Part shown: positions 47,451-54,840 of the stretch, piece by piece
Position numbering within the stretch: position 1 is the first letter of the stretch
Layout of the letters: the number at the start of each line of letters is the position of its first letter
Assembly (NCBI GenBank): GCA_003265435.1
Contig: NOXC01000013.1
Span: 46,186-110,185 of the forward strand
Length of the DNA stretch: 64,000 bases
Reading direction: 5' to 3'
DNA from: Cellvibrionaceae bacterium AOL6
GTDB lineage: Bacteria > Pseudomonadota > Gammaproteobacteria > Pseudomonadales > Cellvibrionaceae
Notes under the pieces: generated by a model
Seen by the model: only the letters and a program-made list of their open reading frames with translations
What the model was told of the DNA's origin: nothing
Database searches by the model: none
Position numbers and translations under genes: made by a program

Positions 47451-48089
47451 ATGGAGCAGGGCAGCTTGTTTTCCGTGTCGAGCAGCGATAGCACACTGCC
47501 AGGCGGCGATCGCTTGCTCTGGTTCAAGCAATGGATTCCAGCGGCGGAAGCCGACCAATGGGGACGTTGGCTGCTCACGCAGGTGCAATGGGCTCAGCCC
47601 TCCGTGCGTGTTGCGGGCAAGACACATCGGATTCCGCGAGAACAGGCTTGGTACGCAGATCAACCTGCTGCGTTCACCTATAGCGGAACCACCTTTCATT
47701 CGTTACCTTTGCCTGCCCCGCTTAGTGCGTTACGTGATGCTGTGAGTGCGCTCGCGGGGGTGGCGTTCAACAGTGTGTTGGTCAATCACTACCGTGATGG
47801 TCGCGATGGCGTTGGGTGGCATGCGGACGATGAAGCGGAATTCGGCCCCGAGCCCTGCATTGCGTCATTGAGCTTTGGCGCGTGTCGAGCGTTTCAGTTA
47901 AAGCCAAAGGCGCACTATCGGGAGCATGCACAATGGCAGGAGGGGCAACGCCCGATCTCTCTACCCCTTGCGCATGGCGACTTGCTCATAATGCCGTCTG
48001 GCGTTCAGTCACACTGGTTGCATTCGGTGCCAAAGCGCAGTGGCATTGATCAGTGGCGAATCAACCTGACTTTCAGGCAGGTGATATAG
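47451..48089 (+). CDS. AlkB-like alpha-ketoglutarate-dependent dioxygenase
   Basis: The 212-residue Fe(II)/2-oxoglutarate dioxygenase has the metal motif GWHADDE (HxD), the distal His in LHSVPK and the 2-oxoglutarate arginine in RINLTFRQ. The compact size and NSVLVNHYRDGRDGVGWH segment resemble ALKBH2/3-type bacterial AlkB homologues that repair alkylated bases. The ATG at 47451 follows GAGGGG and lies 1 bp after the murB stop. The 223 bp after it up to gacA hold no further gene that I can support. Confidence 0.87.
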   Translation: MEQGSLFSVSSSDSTLPGGDRLLWFKQWIPAAEADQWGRWLLTQVQWAQPSVRVAGKTHRIPREQAWYADQPAAFTYSGTTFHSLPLPAPLSALRDAVSALAGVAFNSVLVNHYRDGRDGVGWHADDEAEFGPEPCIASLSFGACRAFQLKPKAHYREHAQWQEGQRPISLPLAHGDLLIMPSGVQSHWLHSVPKRSGIDQWRINLTFRQVI

Positions 48090-48312
48090 GCGCGAAGCAC
48101 TTGCTGTGCGTCGCTTATAGCGCTGCTGGTCAAGCGGAAAAGTTGATGGTACATTGCTATAGCGCTTCAAAGATAGAAAGGATTTATTAGGGTTGCGCAG
48201 CAACTCAGACTGCCATCGACGAGCTCGAATCGTCCGCGTACCTCCGGGGAAGCTAAGTCAGGTGCAGGCAGTCATTGACTAATAAATTCAACCATTAAGG
48301 CAAACGCAATTG

Positions 48313-48957
48313 ATGGCGACACGCATACTTGTAGCTGATGATCATGATCTCGTACGAATGGGGATTGTGAGAATGCTTTCTGATGTACCCGGTTTCACCG
48401 TTGTGGCGGAAGCCAAATCTGGCGAAGAAGCGGTGACGCTTGTTCGCGAACATCGTCCTGACGTGGTGTTGATGGACGTCAAAATGCCCGGTATCGGCGG
48501 GCTCGAAGCCACGCGAAAAATCCTGTGTATCAGCGAACACATCAAAGTCATCGCGGTGACGGGTGTGACGGACGATATCTATGCTGACCGATTGCTAAAA
48601 GCGGGTGCGGCAGGCTATGTGACGAAAGAAGCTGGCTTCGACGACATCGTTCAAGGCATTCAAAAGGTGTTGACGGGTGGCCGGTATATGAGCACCGACG
48701 TCGCGCAGCAGCTCGCACTGAAAAGTTTTAATGGGCAAGCGGATCGTTCGCCGTTTGAAGGGCTTTCCGAAAGGGAGTTGCAAACGGCTGTCATGATTTC
48801 CAGCGGCATGAAGGTGCCGGACATTGCCGAAAGTTTCTGCATCAGCCCCAAAACGGTCAACAGTTACCGTTATCGCATTTTCGAAAAGCTCAACATCAAT
48901 ACCGATGTCGAGCTGGCGCTATTGGCGGTTAAGCATAATCTGCTTGAAGTCAGCTGA
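48313..48957 (+). CDS. gacA: GacA/UvrY-type response regulator
   Basis: The 214-residue protein has a receiver domain with acidic pair D9/D10 and phosphoacceptor Asp55 in LMDVKMPG, and a LuxR-type HTH (LSERELQTAVMISSGMKV, ISPKTVNSYRYRIFEKLNI). In this family it drives small RNAs that titrate RsmA/CsrA, in response to GacS/BarA. The next gene is uvrC, the classic uvrY-uvrC arrangement. ATG 48313 is used; a TTG directly precedes it. Confidence 0.95.
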   Translation: MATRILVADDHDLVRMGIVRMLSDVPGFTVVAEAKSGEEAVTLVREHRPDVVLMDVKMPGIGGLEATRKILCISEHIKVIAVTGVTDDIYADRLLKAGAAGYVTKEAGFDDIVQGIQKVLTGGRYMSTDVAQQLALKSFNGQADRSPFEGLSERELQTAVMISSGMKVPDIAESFCISPKTVNSYRYRIFEKLNINTDVELALLAVKHNLLEVS

Positions 48958-49006
48958 GCGCATTACTAGGCTCGGCCTCACGGACGGGGCGTGCATCTCC
49001 AACTCC

Positions 49007-50842
49007 ATGAATGACAACAGCAACAGCTTTGATTCCCGCAGTTTTTTAAAAAACCTGACCACTCAGCCGGGTGTGTACCAAATGTACAACACCGATGGCG
49101 ACATTCTTTACGTCGGCAAGGCGAAAAATTTAAAAAACCGCGTTGGCAGCTATTTTCAAAAAAGCGGACTGCCTATCAAAACGCAGGCCTTGGTCAAGCG
49201 CATTGCGAAGATTGAAATCACGGTGACTCCGAGCGAAGCCGAGGCTTTGGTGCTGGAGCACAACCTGATCAAAGCCCAGAAGCCACCGTTTAATATCCTG
49301 CTTCGCGATGATAAGAGCTACCCCTATATTTTCATCTCGTCGGGGGAGCCGTTCCCCAAGCTCGCGTTTCACCGCGGGGCCAAGAAGAAAAAGGGACAGT
49401 ATTACGGTCCTTTCCCGAATGCGGGTGCGGTGCGCGAGAGCCTGAACTTCCTGCAAAAAACCTTCAAAGTCCGACAGTGCGAGGAGGCGACCTACCGAAA
49501 TCGTTCGCGCCCATGTCTGATGTATCAAATCGAACGCTGTTCTGGCCCTTGTGTCGGGCTGGTCGAGCAAGCACGTTATGACGAAGACCTTCAGGAAACG
49601 CGTTTGTTTCTTGAAGGCAAAAGCCAGGAGCTTAAGCAACGGCTGACGCACAATATGGAAGCGGCTGCAGAGGCCTTGGAATTTGAGCGTGCTGCTGAGT
49701 TTCGTGACAGGTTGCAAGGGTTGCAGGCGGTACAGGCGCAGCACAGCATTGAGGCCGGTACCGGCAATATGGATGTGGTGGCCTGTGAGCGCAGCGCCGG
49801 TGTCAGTTGTGTTCACGCGATTTACGTCAGAGCCGGACGCATCATCGGGAGCCGCAGTTTTTTTCCCAGCGACAAGCTCGAGCACGACGAAGCGGCCACG
49901 CTCGCCGGCTTCCTCGGGCAAAAATACCTGAGTGGACAGGGTTTCGACATCCCCGCTGAGATTGTATTGAGTCATCCTCTCGAGGATGCAGAGGCCCTGG
50001 CCGAGGCCATTGCTCAAGTGCGCGGTGCGCGCGTCTCGCTCAGCGCGAATGTGCGCACCTATAAAGCCAAGTGGCTCGCAATGGCCATAGAAGCCGCCCG
50101 TCAGAACCTCAAACAAAAACTGAATGCGAAGACGACCTTACGCAAACGCTTCATCGCCCTGCAGGACGTGCTTGGCTTCGATGAGCCGCCTAAGCGTATG
50201 GAGTGCTTTGACATCAGTCACAGCTCCGGTGAATACACCGTCGCATCCTGTGTGGTGTTTGACCAGGAAGGCCCGAAGAAAAGCGATTACCGGCGCTTTA
50301 ATATCGAAGACGTCACCGCCGGCGACGACTATGCGGCGATGGCGCAAGCACTGGAGCGCCGCTACGCCCGGCTGCAAAAGGAAGGCAAAGCCTTGCCCGA
50401 TGTGCTCATCGTCGATGGCGGTAAGGGGCAATTGACGCAGGCCGTGGAGGTACTCGGTGAGCTGGGCATTCACAACGAGATGTTGCTCGTGGGTGTGGCC
50501 AAGGGGCCCACGCGCAAGGCGGGCTTGGAGCTGCTGCACTTTGTGGATGGGCGAGAGCTGGATCTGGAGGGCGACCATCCGGCACTCCACTTGATTCAAC
50601 ATATCCGAGATGAGGCGCATCGATTCGCCATCACGGGTCATAAAAAAGGGCGCGACAAGGCGCGTCGTCGGTCTACACTGGAAGATATCCCCGGCGTGGG
50701 GCCGAAACGGCGCAAGGCACTGCTCACACACTTCGGTGGCTTACAAGCGGTGAAAGACGCCAGCCAGGATGAACTGGCCCGGGTGCCCGGAATCAGCAAA
50801 AAAACGGCAGAGGAGGTTTACAGCCTGCTGCACAGCGAGTAG
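49007..50842 (+). CDS. uvrC: UvrABC excinuclease subunit C
   Basis: The 611-residue nuclease makes both incisions in nucleotide excision repair. It has a GIY-YIG domain (PGVYQMYNTDGDILYVGKAK), a UVR domain (EALEFERAAEFRDRLQGL), the RNase H-like 5' nuclease domain with MECFDISHSSGEYTVASCVV, and C-terminal helix-hairpin-helix motifs (IPGVGPKRRKALL, VPGISKKTAEEV). The start is the ATG at 49007; the frame is open into gacA but that extension is not homologous. Confidence 0.97.
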   Translation: MNDNSNSFDSRSFLKNLTTQPGVYQMYNTDGDILYVGKAKNLKNRVGSYFQKSGLPIKTQALVKRIAKIEITVTPSEAEALVLEHNLIKAQKPPFNILLRDDKSYPYIFISSGEPFPKLAFHRGAKKKKGQYYGPFPNAGAVRESLNFLQKTFKVRQCEEATYRNRSRPCLMYQIERCSGPCVGLVEQARYDEDLQETRLFLEGKSQELKQRLTHNMEAAAEALEFERAAEFRDRLQGLQAVQAQHSIEAGTGNMDVVACERSAGVSCVHAIYVRAGRIIGSRSFFPSDKLEHDEAATLAGFLGQKYLSGQGFDIPAEIVLSHPLEDAEALAEAIAQVRGARVSLSANVRTYKAKWLAMAIEAARQNLKQKLNAKTTLRKRFIALQDVLGFDEPPKRMECFDISHSSGEYTVASCVVFDQEGPKKSDYRRFNIEDVTAGDDYAAMAQALERRYARLQKEGKALPDVLIVDGGKGQLTQAVEVLGELGIHNEMLLVGVAKGPTRKAGLELLHFVDGRELDLEGDHPALHLIQHIRDEAHRFAITGHKKGRDKARRRSTLEDIPGVGPKRRKALLTHFGGLQAVKDASQDELARVPGISKKTAEEVYSLLHSE

Positions 50843-50908
50843 GGTGAGCGCTCTTTTGCCCACGGCTGCCGCGGGCTGCAGCCCAGTCAGGATGTATAGA
50901 AAATAGCC

Positions 50909-51472
50909 ATGTTGACCCTTCCAAATCAATTAACGCTCTTACGCGTGCTTGTGATACCTCTATTGGTCGTCCTCTTTTACACGGACTTCCCGTGGCGCTA
51001 CCTTGCCTGTGCGGCACTGTTCGGGCTCGCGGGCATCACCGATGCACTCGATGGCTATATCGCTCGCAAATACGATATGAGCACCCCATTCGGAGCATTT
51101 CTCGACCCCGTGGCCGATAAGCTCATCGTGGCCGTGGCCTTAGCGCTGTTGATCGAGGAAAACCGCAGCGCCGTGTTTACCTTACCTGCGGTGGTCATTA
51201 TTTGTCGCGAGATCGTCATTTCCGCGCTGCGTGAGTGGATGGCCGAAATAGGCAGCCGAGCAAAAGTCGCGGTCTCTCAAATCGGCAAAATCAAAACGAC
51301 CTTGCAGATCATTGCCATCGTGGTGCTTCTCGCCTTTCAGCAAGGTAGTCCTTTCTACCTGCATGAGGTCGGTCTGGTATGCCTCTACGCCGCGGCCGTG
51401 CTGACGCTATGGTCCATGTTTGTCTACCTGAAAGCCGCATGGCCCAGCCTAAGCGGAAAAAATCCCGCTTAG
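50909..51472 (+). CDS. pgsA: Phosphatidylglycerophosphate synthase
   Basis: The 187-residue membrane enzyme joins CDP-diacylglycerol and glycerol-3-phosphate in phosphatidylglycerol synthesis. The CDP-alcohol phosphotransferase motif is visible in DALDGYIARKYD followed by GAFLDPVADK. It lies between uvrC and a tRNA cluster as in E. coli and Pseudomonas. Confidence 0.96.
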   Translation: MLTLPNQLTLLRVLVIPLLVVLFYTDFPWRYLACAALFGLAGITDALDGYIARKYDMSTPFGAFLDPVADKLIVAVALALLIEENRSAVFTLPAVVIICREIVISALREWMAEIGSRAKVAVSQIGKIKTTLQIIAIVVLLAFQQGSPFYLHEVGLVCLYAAAVLTLWSMFVYLKAAWPSLSGKNPA

Positions 51473-51473
51473 G
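51448..51473 (+). other. 9-bp hairpin covering the pgsA stop codon
   Basis: CCTAAGCGG, loop AAAAAATC, CCGCTTAGG form a perfect 9-bp stem that contains the pgsA stop. No T run follows, so transcription may continue into the repeats and tRNAs. Confidence 0.35.
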
Positions 51474-51583
51474 CCTAGGCAGAAGCAGACAAACCAAGTA
51501 AAATGCGCGGCCTTTCAGGGGCTTAGCGCTATTTCTAGCCGGCGCCTGGATCGTACGCACAAGTACGAAGGTGAGGGAATCAC

Positions 51584-52080
51584 TTGCTATTGGCACGCAG
51601 TTGATAGCCGAGCCCGATAGGGCGAAGCACCTTCAGGTGCGAAGGTAAAGAGCGCACTGGAGCAAATGTGCATTACCGCTGAGTGGAAGGCACCAAACCT
51701 GCCAGCGTCTCAGTGTTAATCAGGTCGCTCACCACAGAATACTGTTGCTATCGGCACGCAGTTGATAGCAAAGCCAGAGCCCGATAGGGCGACGCACCTT
51801 CAGGTGCGAAGGTAAAGAGCGCACTGGAGCATCCAGTGCATTACCGCTGACTCGAAGGCACCAAACCTGCCAGCGTCTCAGTGTTAATCAGGCCGCTCAC
51901 CACAGAATACTGTTGCTATCGGCACGCAGTTGATAGCAAAGCCAGAGCCCGATAGGGCGACGCACCTTCAGGTGCGAAGGTAAAGAGCGCACTGGAGCAT
52001 CCAGTGCATTACCGCTGAGTCGAAGGCACTAAACTCGCCACTGTCTCAGTGTTAATCAGGCCGCTCACCAAAGAACACAG
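51584..52080 (+). repeat. Three tandem copies of a structured 161-168 bp repeat
   Basis: Copies lie at 51584-51744 (161 bp), 51745-51912 (168 bp) and 51913-52080 (168 bp), ending exactly at tRNA-Cys. Copies 2 and 3 are nearly identical over their first 125 bp; copy 1 has small deletions. Each of copies 2 and 3 can fold into TTGCTATC/GATAGCAA (8 bp), GCCC/GGGC, CGCACC/GGTGCG and GCACTGGA/TCCAGTGC (8 bp, loop GCA), followed by a less structured tail. The 608 bp from pgsA to tRNA-Cys have no convincing coding frame. The repeat shares GATAGCAAAGC and GCACTGGA, in the same order, with tRNA-Cys. I know no named element of this type. Confidence 0.9.
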
Positions 52081-52153
52081 GCGCGATAGCAAAGCGGTTA
52101 TGCACTGGATTGCAAATCCACGTAGGCCGGTTCGACTCCGGCTCGCGCCTCCA
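52080..52153 (+). tRNA. tRNA-Cys (GCA)
   Basis: Acceptor GGCGCGA pairs with TCGCGCC, the discriminator is T, CCA is encoded and the anticodon GCA is at 52112-52114. The sequence is close to E. coli tRNA-Cys. The first base is also the last base of repeat copy 3. Confidence 0.97.
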
Positions 52154-52160
52154 CTTCCTT

Positions 52161-52189
52161 TAAATCGCCGCCTGAAGGGCGGCGATTTA
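52161..52189 (+). other. 12-bp hairpin between tRNA-Cys and tRNA-Leu
   Basis: TAAATCGCCGCC, loop TGAAG, GGCGGCGATTTA form a perfect 12-bp stem in the tRNA spacer, without a T run. It may be an RNase III or RNase E processing structure or a pause site in the common precursor. Confidence 0.5.
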
Positions 52190-52214
52190 CTATCAGGCCT
52201 TGAGCCTGCGCCGC

Positions 52215-52302
52215 GCCCGGGTGGTGAAATTGGTAGACACAGGGGACTTAAAATCCCCCGCTCATTGCGAGCGTGCCGGTTCAAGTCCGGCCCCGGGCAC
52301 CA
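52215..52302 (+). tRNA. tRNA-Leu (TAA)
   Basis: Acceptor GCCCGGG pairs with CCCGGGC, the anticodon stem GGGGA/TCCCC holds TAA at 52249-52251, a long variable arm (CGCTCATTGCGAGCG) is present as in class II tRNAs, and CCA is encoded. Confidence 0.97.
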
Positions 52303-52367
52303 TATCCCCTTAGTCCCTTTATCCAATAGCGTATCTCTACGCGAGCTAACCCTGCCTCCCAGTCATT

Positions 52368-52385
52368 GATAATGATATCGATATC
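52368..52385. promoter_or_regulatory. Weak Fur-box-like GATAAT repeat
   Basis: GATAAT-GATATC-GATATC matches three GATAAT-type hexamers at 14 of 18 positions and includes the palindrome GATATCGATATC. It lies 36 bp upstream of a perfect -10 box. The match to a Fur site is weak and may be incidental. Confidence 0.22.
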
Positions 52386-52398
52386 GCGGGCTTGCAAA

Positions 52399-52426
52399 AT
52401 TGGAATGTCCAATTGAGTAATATAAT
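52399..52426 (+). promoter_or_regulatory. Dyad 1 ATTGGA-ATG-TCCAAT over a promoter with TATAAT
   Basis: The dyad occupies 52399-52413. A perfect -10 hexamer TATAAT follows at 52421-52426, and the -35 position falls inside the dyad (TTGGAA, 15 bp spacer). A protein on the dyad would block RNA polymerase. The 429 bp from tRNA-Leu to the lipoprotein start hold no gene; this promoter would give a leader of about 300 nt. Confidence 0.6.
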
Positions 52427-52548
52427 CACTATTCCTTAGTGTGTTTAGATATATTTATTGGTAAGTCTGGTCGGGCAATAAACTTTGTGGTTGAATAGCG
52501 TGGTCCGAACAGGAGGAATTAGCTGCCTCTGCGATAAATTACGATAAT

Positions 52549-52563
52549 ATTGGACAGTCCAAA
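52549..52563. promoter_or_regulatory. Dyad 2 ATTGGA-CAG-TCCAAA
   Basis: This second copy has the same 6-3-6 geometry as dyad 1 with one mismatch at the last base. Its centre is 150 bp from that of dyad 1, which is compatible with looping. Confidence 0.55.
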
Positions 52564-52644
52564 ACGTAGTGTGTCGCTTTGAAGTACTCTATTCCTCGGT
52601 TTTGATCGATTAAAAGTGATGAGAGATTTGTTGGGAAATAACAT

Positions 52645-52659
52645 ATTGGATTGTCCAAT
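52645..52659. promoter_or_regulatory. Dyad 3 ATTGGA-TTG-TCCAAT
   Basis: This is a perfect third copy of the 6-3-6 dyad, with its centre 96 bp from dyad 2 and 80 bp before the lipoprotein start. The spacer sequences differ between copies while the arms are kept, as expected for a dimer operator. Confidence 0.58.
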
Positions 52660-52731
52660 GGTTTGCTTCGGGAACAACTCTCCTATCATTTAAATAATAA
52701 ATTGCTGTTCACAATAAAGGATAACGACGCC

Positions 52732-54540
52732 ATGAAGCCTAAACTTCTAATGCTGTCTCTTCTCGCAACTGCGACACTCGCGGCCTGTGGAGGGGATGAC
52801 GACGATCCAAGCCCAACTCCAGCGCCGACGTCGACACCTGCGCCGACGCCAGAACCTACACCAGAACCCACTCCAGAACCCACGCCTGAGCCGTCTAATA
52901 CCCCGGCAACCTTTGCAGGCCTGACCGCGACGGTTGCAAACAACCAAAGCGACGCGCTGACCGGCACGATTACCGTGACGGACCCAGACGAAGGCGAAGC
53001 CAGTGTGGAGGCGGTCACCGATACCCCAACTAGCTACGGTACCTTCAGCATTGCGGCGAACGGTGCATGGACGTATACGCTTGAAACCACCAACGCCACA
53101 GTGGCGGCACTGGATGGACCCAGCGATACCATCACGGATACGATTCAGGTCGCTTCGGCTGACGGCACAACGGATAGTCTCGTGATCACCATCACTGGTG
53201 TGGACGCGGTAGCCACGACCAAGGTCGCTAAAATTACCGACTCTATGGCGGGTGATGCGGGAGAACTGCGTTACAAGCATTCCGAGGCCTTACCTCAAGG
53301 TAAGTTAACGGTCTATTTCCTTAAAGACGACAATGCGGTAGACCAGAACGGCACTGCGAAGGATGCCTATATATCACTGTTCGGCTCCTCCACGAGCACG
53401 AGCAACGCAGTGGTTGATCTGCGTATCAAAGCATCAAATTTCGAGCTGCGTGATCAAAAAAATATTGACGTGAGCAACACCTTCACGCCAGGTGAGTGGC
53501 ACGAAGTGGAAATGACCTGGGATGCTTCTGGCGCAAATACGACCGACACAGCACCTTTGGTGACGGTAACAATCAACGGTGTGGATGTCACGGCTGAGGC
53601 CTTCTCATCAGCGGCTTCTGACCTGAGCACAGTGGCCGGTGGTGTACAAACCGTCGCATTTAAGCTGGGTGACGATGATGCAGTGATCGCGAATGCGGCG
53701 TACTACGTTGATGATGTGAAGCTCTATTCTGATTTGGCGGGCACAACGGTCGTATTCGAAGATGACTTCGAAGGCTACGATGTTGAGGCTTCACTGGTGG
53801 CAGACCCATACAATAGCAACAGCGCCGAGGCGGTAGTGGCAGAAATCGCTGGTCGTGAAGACGGCGAAGAGCCCGGTCAAGGTGGTGGCGAAACACCTAG
53901 TGAAGGTCCGGGTACTGCAGGTAATAAAGTTGCGCAAATGGCAGATACGATGGATAGCGATAACGGCGAGTTGCGCTATAAACTGCCTGAAGCCGCTCTT
54001 GCCGGCAAGCTGACCGTGTCTTTTAATAAAGATGACAATGCGGTGGATAGCGACAATAACCCCAAAGACGCATACATCACGCTTTATAACTCCGAAACCT
54101 CTACAAGCAGCGGGCGTGCTATTGCGGATCTTCGCATTCGAGCTGATAAATTTGAACTGCGCGACCAGGACTTCGATGTGCCCAACGCGTTCACGCCAGG
54201 TGAGTGGCAGGATGTGGAGATTACTTGGGAGGCAGCCGATGCCACCACGCCCCCAATGGTGACAGTCACTATCGATGGTCTGGCTGTCAGTTCAGAGGCA
54301 TTTTCCTCCCCAGCAGCGGCGCTCGGTGGTGTCACGCATATCGCGTTTAGGTTCGGCGACAAGAGTGCGGTAATCCCCACAGCGAAATACCATGTTGATG
54401 AGGTTAAGATCTACTCTGACACAGCGGGCACAACTGTCGTTTTTGAGGATGACTTCGAGACGTACTCCGTGAATGATTCCTTGGATGCATCACCGTACAA
54501 CTCCTCTACTCACGAAGCGATCGTAGTAGCGGAAGAGTAA
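52732..54540 (+). CDS. Surface lipoprotein: VCBS-like domain plus two beta-sandwich domains
   Basis: The 602-residue protein begins with a lipoprotein signal (lipobox LAAC, Cys19), then a Pro/Thr/Glu-rich linker (about 27-60), a VCBS/cadherin-like domain (about 62-160, FAGLTATVANNQSDALTGTI), and two copies of a 200-residue laminin-G-like sandwich (about 165-365 and 395-598). Each copy has GELRYK, KLTV-F-KDDNAVD, KDAYI-L, FELRDQ, FTPGEW and ends VFEDDFE-Y. Such domains bind or act on polysaccharides in marine bacteria; no catalytic residues are identifiable. The ATG at 52732 follows AAGG by 11 nt and starts the signal; the frame is open further upstream through dyad 3. A TonB-dependent receptor follows. 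Confidence 0.8.
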   Translation: MKPKLLMLSLLATATLAACGGDDDDPSPTPAPTSTPAPTPEPTPEPTPEPTPEPSNTPATFAGLTATVANNQSDALTGTITVTDPDEGEASVEAVTDTPTSYGTFSIAANGAWTYTLETTNATVAALDGPSDTITDTIQVASADGTTDSLVITITGVDAVATTKVAKITDSMAGDAGELRYKHSEALPQGKLTVYFLKDDNAVDQNGTAKDAYISLFGSSTSTSNAVVDLRIKASNFELRDQKNIDVSNTFTPGEWHEVEMTWDASGANTTDTAPLVTVTINGVDVTAEAFSSAASDLSTVAGGVQTVAFKLGDDDAVIANAAYYVDDVKLYSDLAGTTVVFEDDFEGYDVEASLVADPYNSNSAEAVVAEIAGREDGEEPGQGGGETPSEGPGTAGNKVAQMADTMDSDNGELRYKLPEAALAGKLTVSFNKDDNAVDSDNNPKDAYITLYNSETSTSSGRAIADLRIRADKFELRDQDFDVPNAFTPGEWQDVEITWEAADATTPPMVTVTIDGLAVSSEAFSSPAAALGGVTHIAFRFGDKSAVIPTAKYHVDEVKIYSDTAGTTVVFEDDFETYSVNDSLDASPYNSSTHEAIVVAEE

Positions 54541-54572
54541 GCATTCCCGCTCGCAAATCTGCAAGCAAATCC

Positions 54573-54604
54573 AAAGCCTCGGTGCGTCGCGCCGGGGCTT
54601 TTTT
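54573..54604 (+). terminator. Rho-independent terminator after the VCBS lipoprotein
   Basis: AAAGCCTCGG and CCGGGGCTTT pair over 10 bp with one T-G wobble, followed by a T6 run. It closes the lipoprotein transcript, so the receptor downstream probably has its own promoter. The remaining 236 bp to the receptor hold no gene. Confidence 0.85.
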
Positions 54605-54840
54605 ATATTGGGTCGCGCTATAATCTGTTTTTTCTCGTCGCGCCAAGGCGTTATTCGAATCCGTCTCTCTGGAGCCGTGTGGGCGCTCATTGCCTAAAGC
54701 GGAACACGAACAGTCGCGTCTTAACGCGCATCATGGCCTGAATGGCGAGGACTGACGTATAACTGAGCGAGAAGGCTTCGGTACGTCGCTTAAGCCGCTT
54801 TCATAGATGGGTGACATCAACACAGTCGGAGGAGGGTCCT

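Noticed and set aside
48090..48312. Possible GacA-dependent small RNA before gacA
   Set aside because: No run of GGA-bearing hairpins and no terminator are visible; the stretch shows only scattered short dyads.
49130..50116. 328-codon open frame on the minus strand
   Set aside because: It is antisense to uvrC, a conserved gene; the length reflects the codon bias of uvrC.
51480..51583. Degenerate tRNA-Gly before the repeats
   Set aside because: No acceptor pairing, no T-loop TTCGA and no GCC anticodon arm can be found.
51473..52079. CRISPR array
   Set aside because: The units are 161-168 bp direct repeats without spacers, so they are tandem repeats and not repeat-spacer units.
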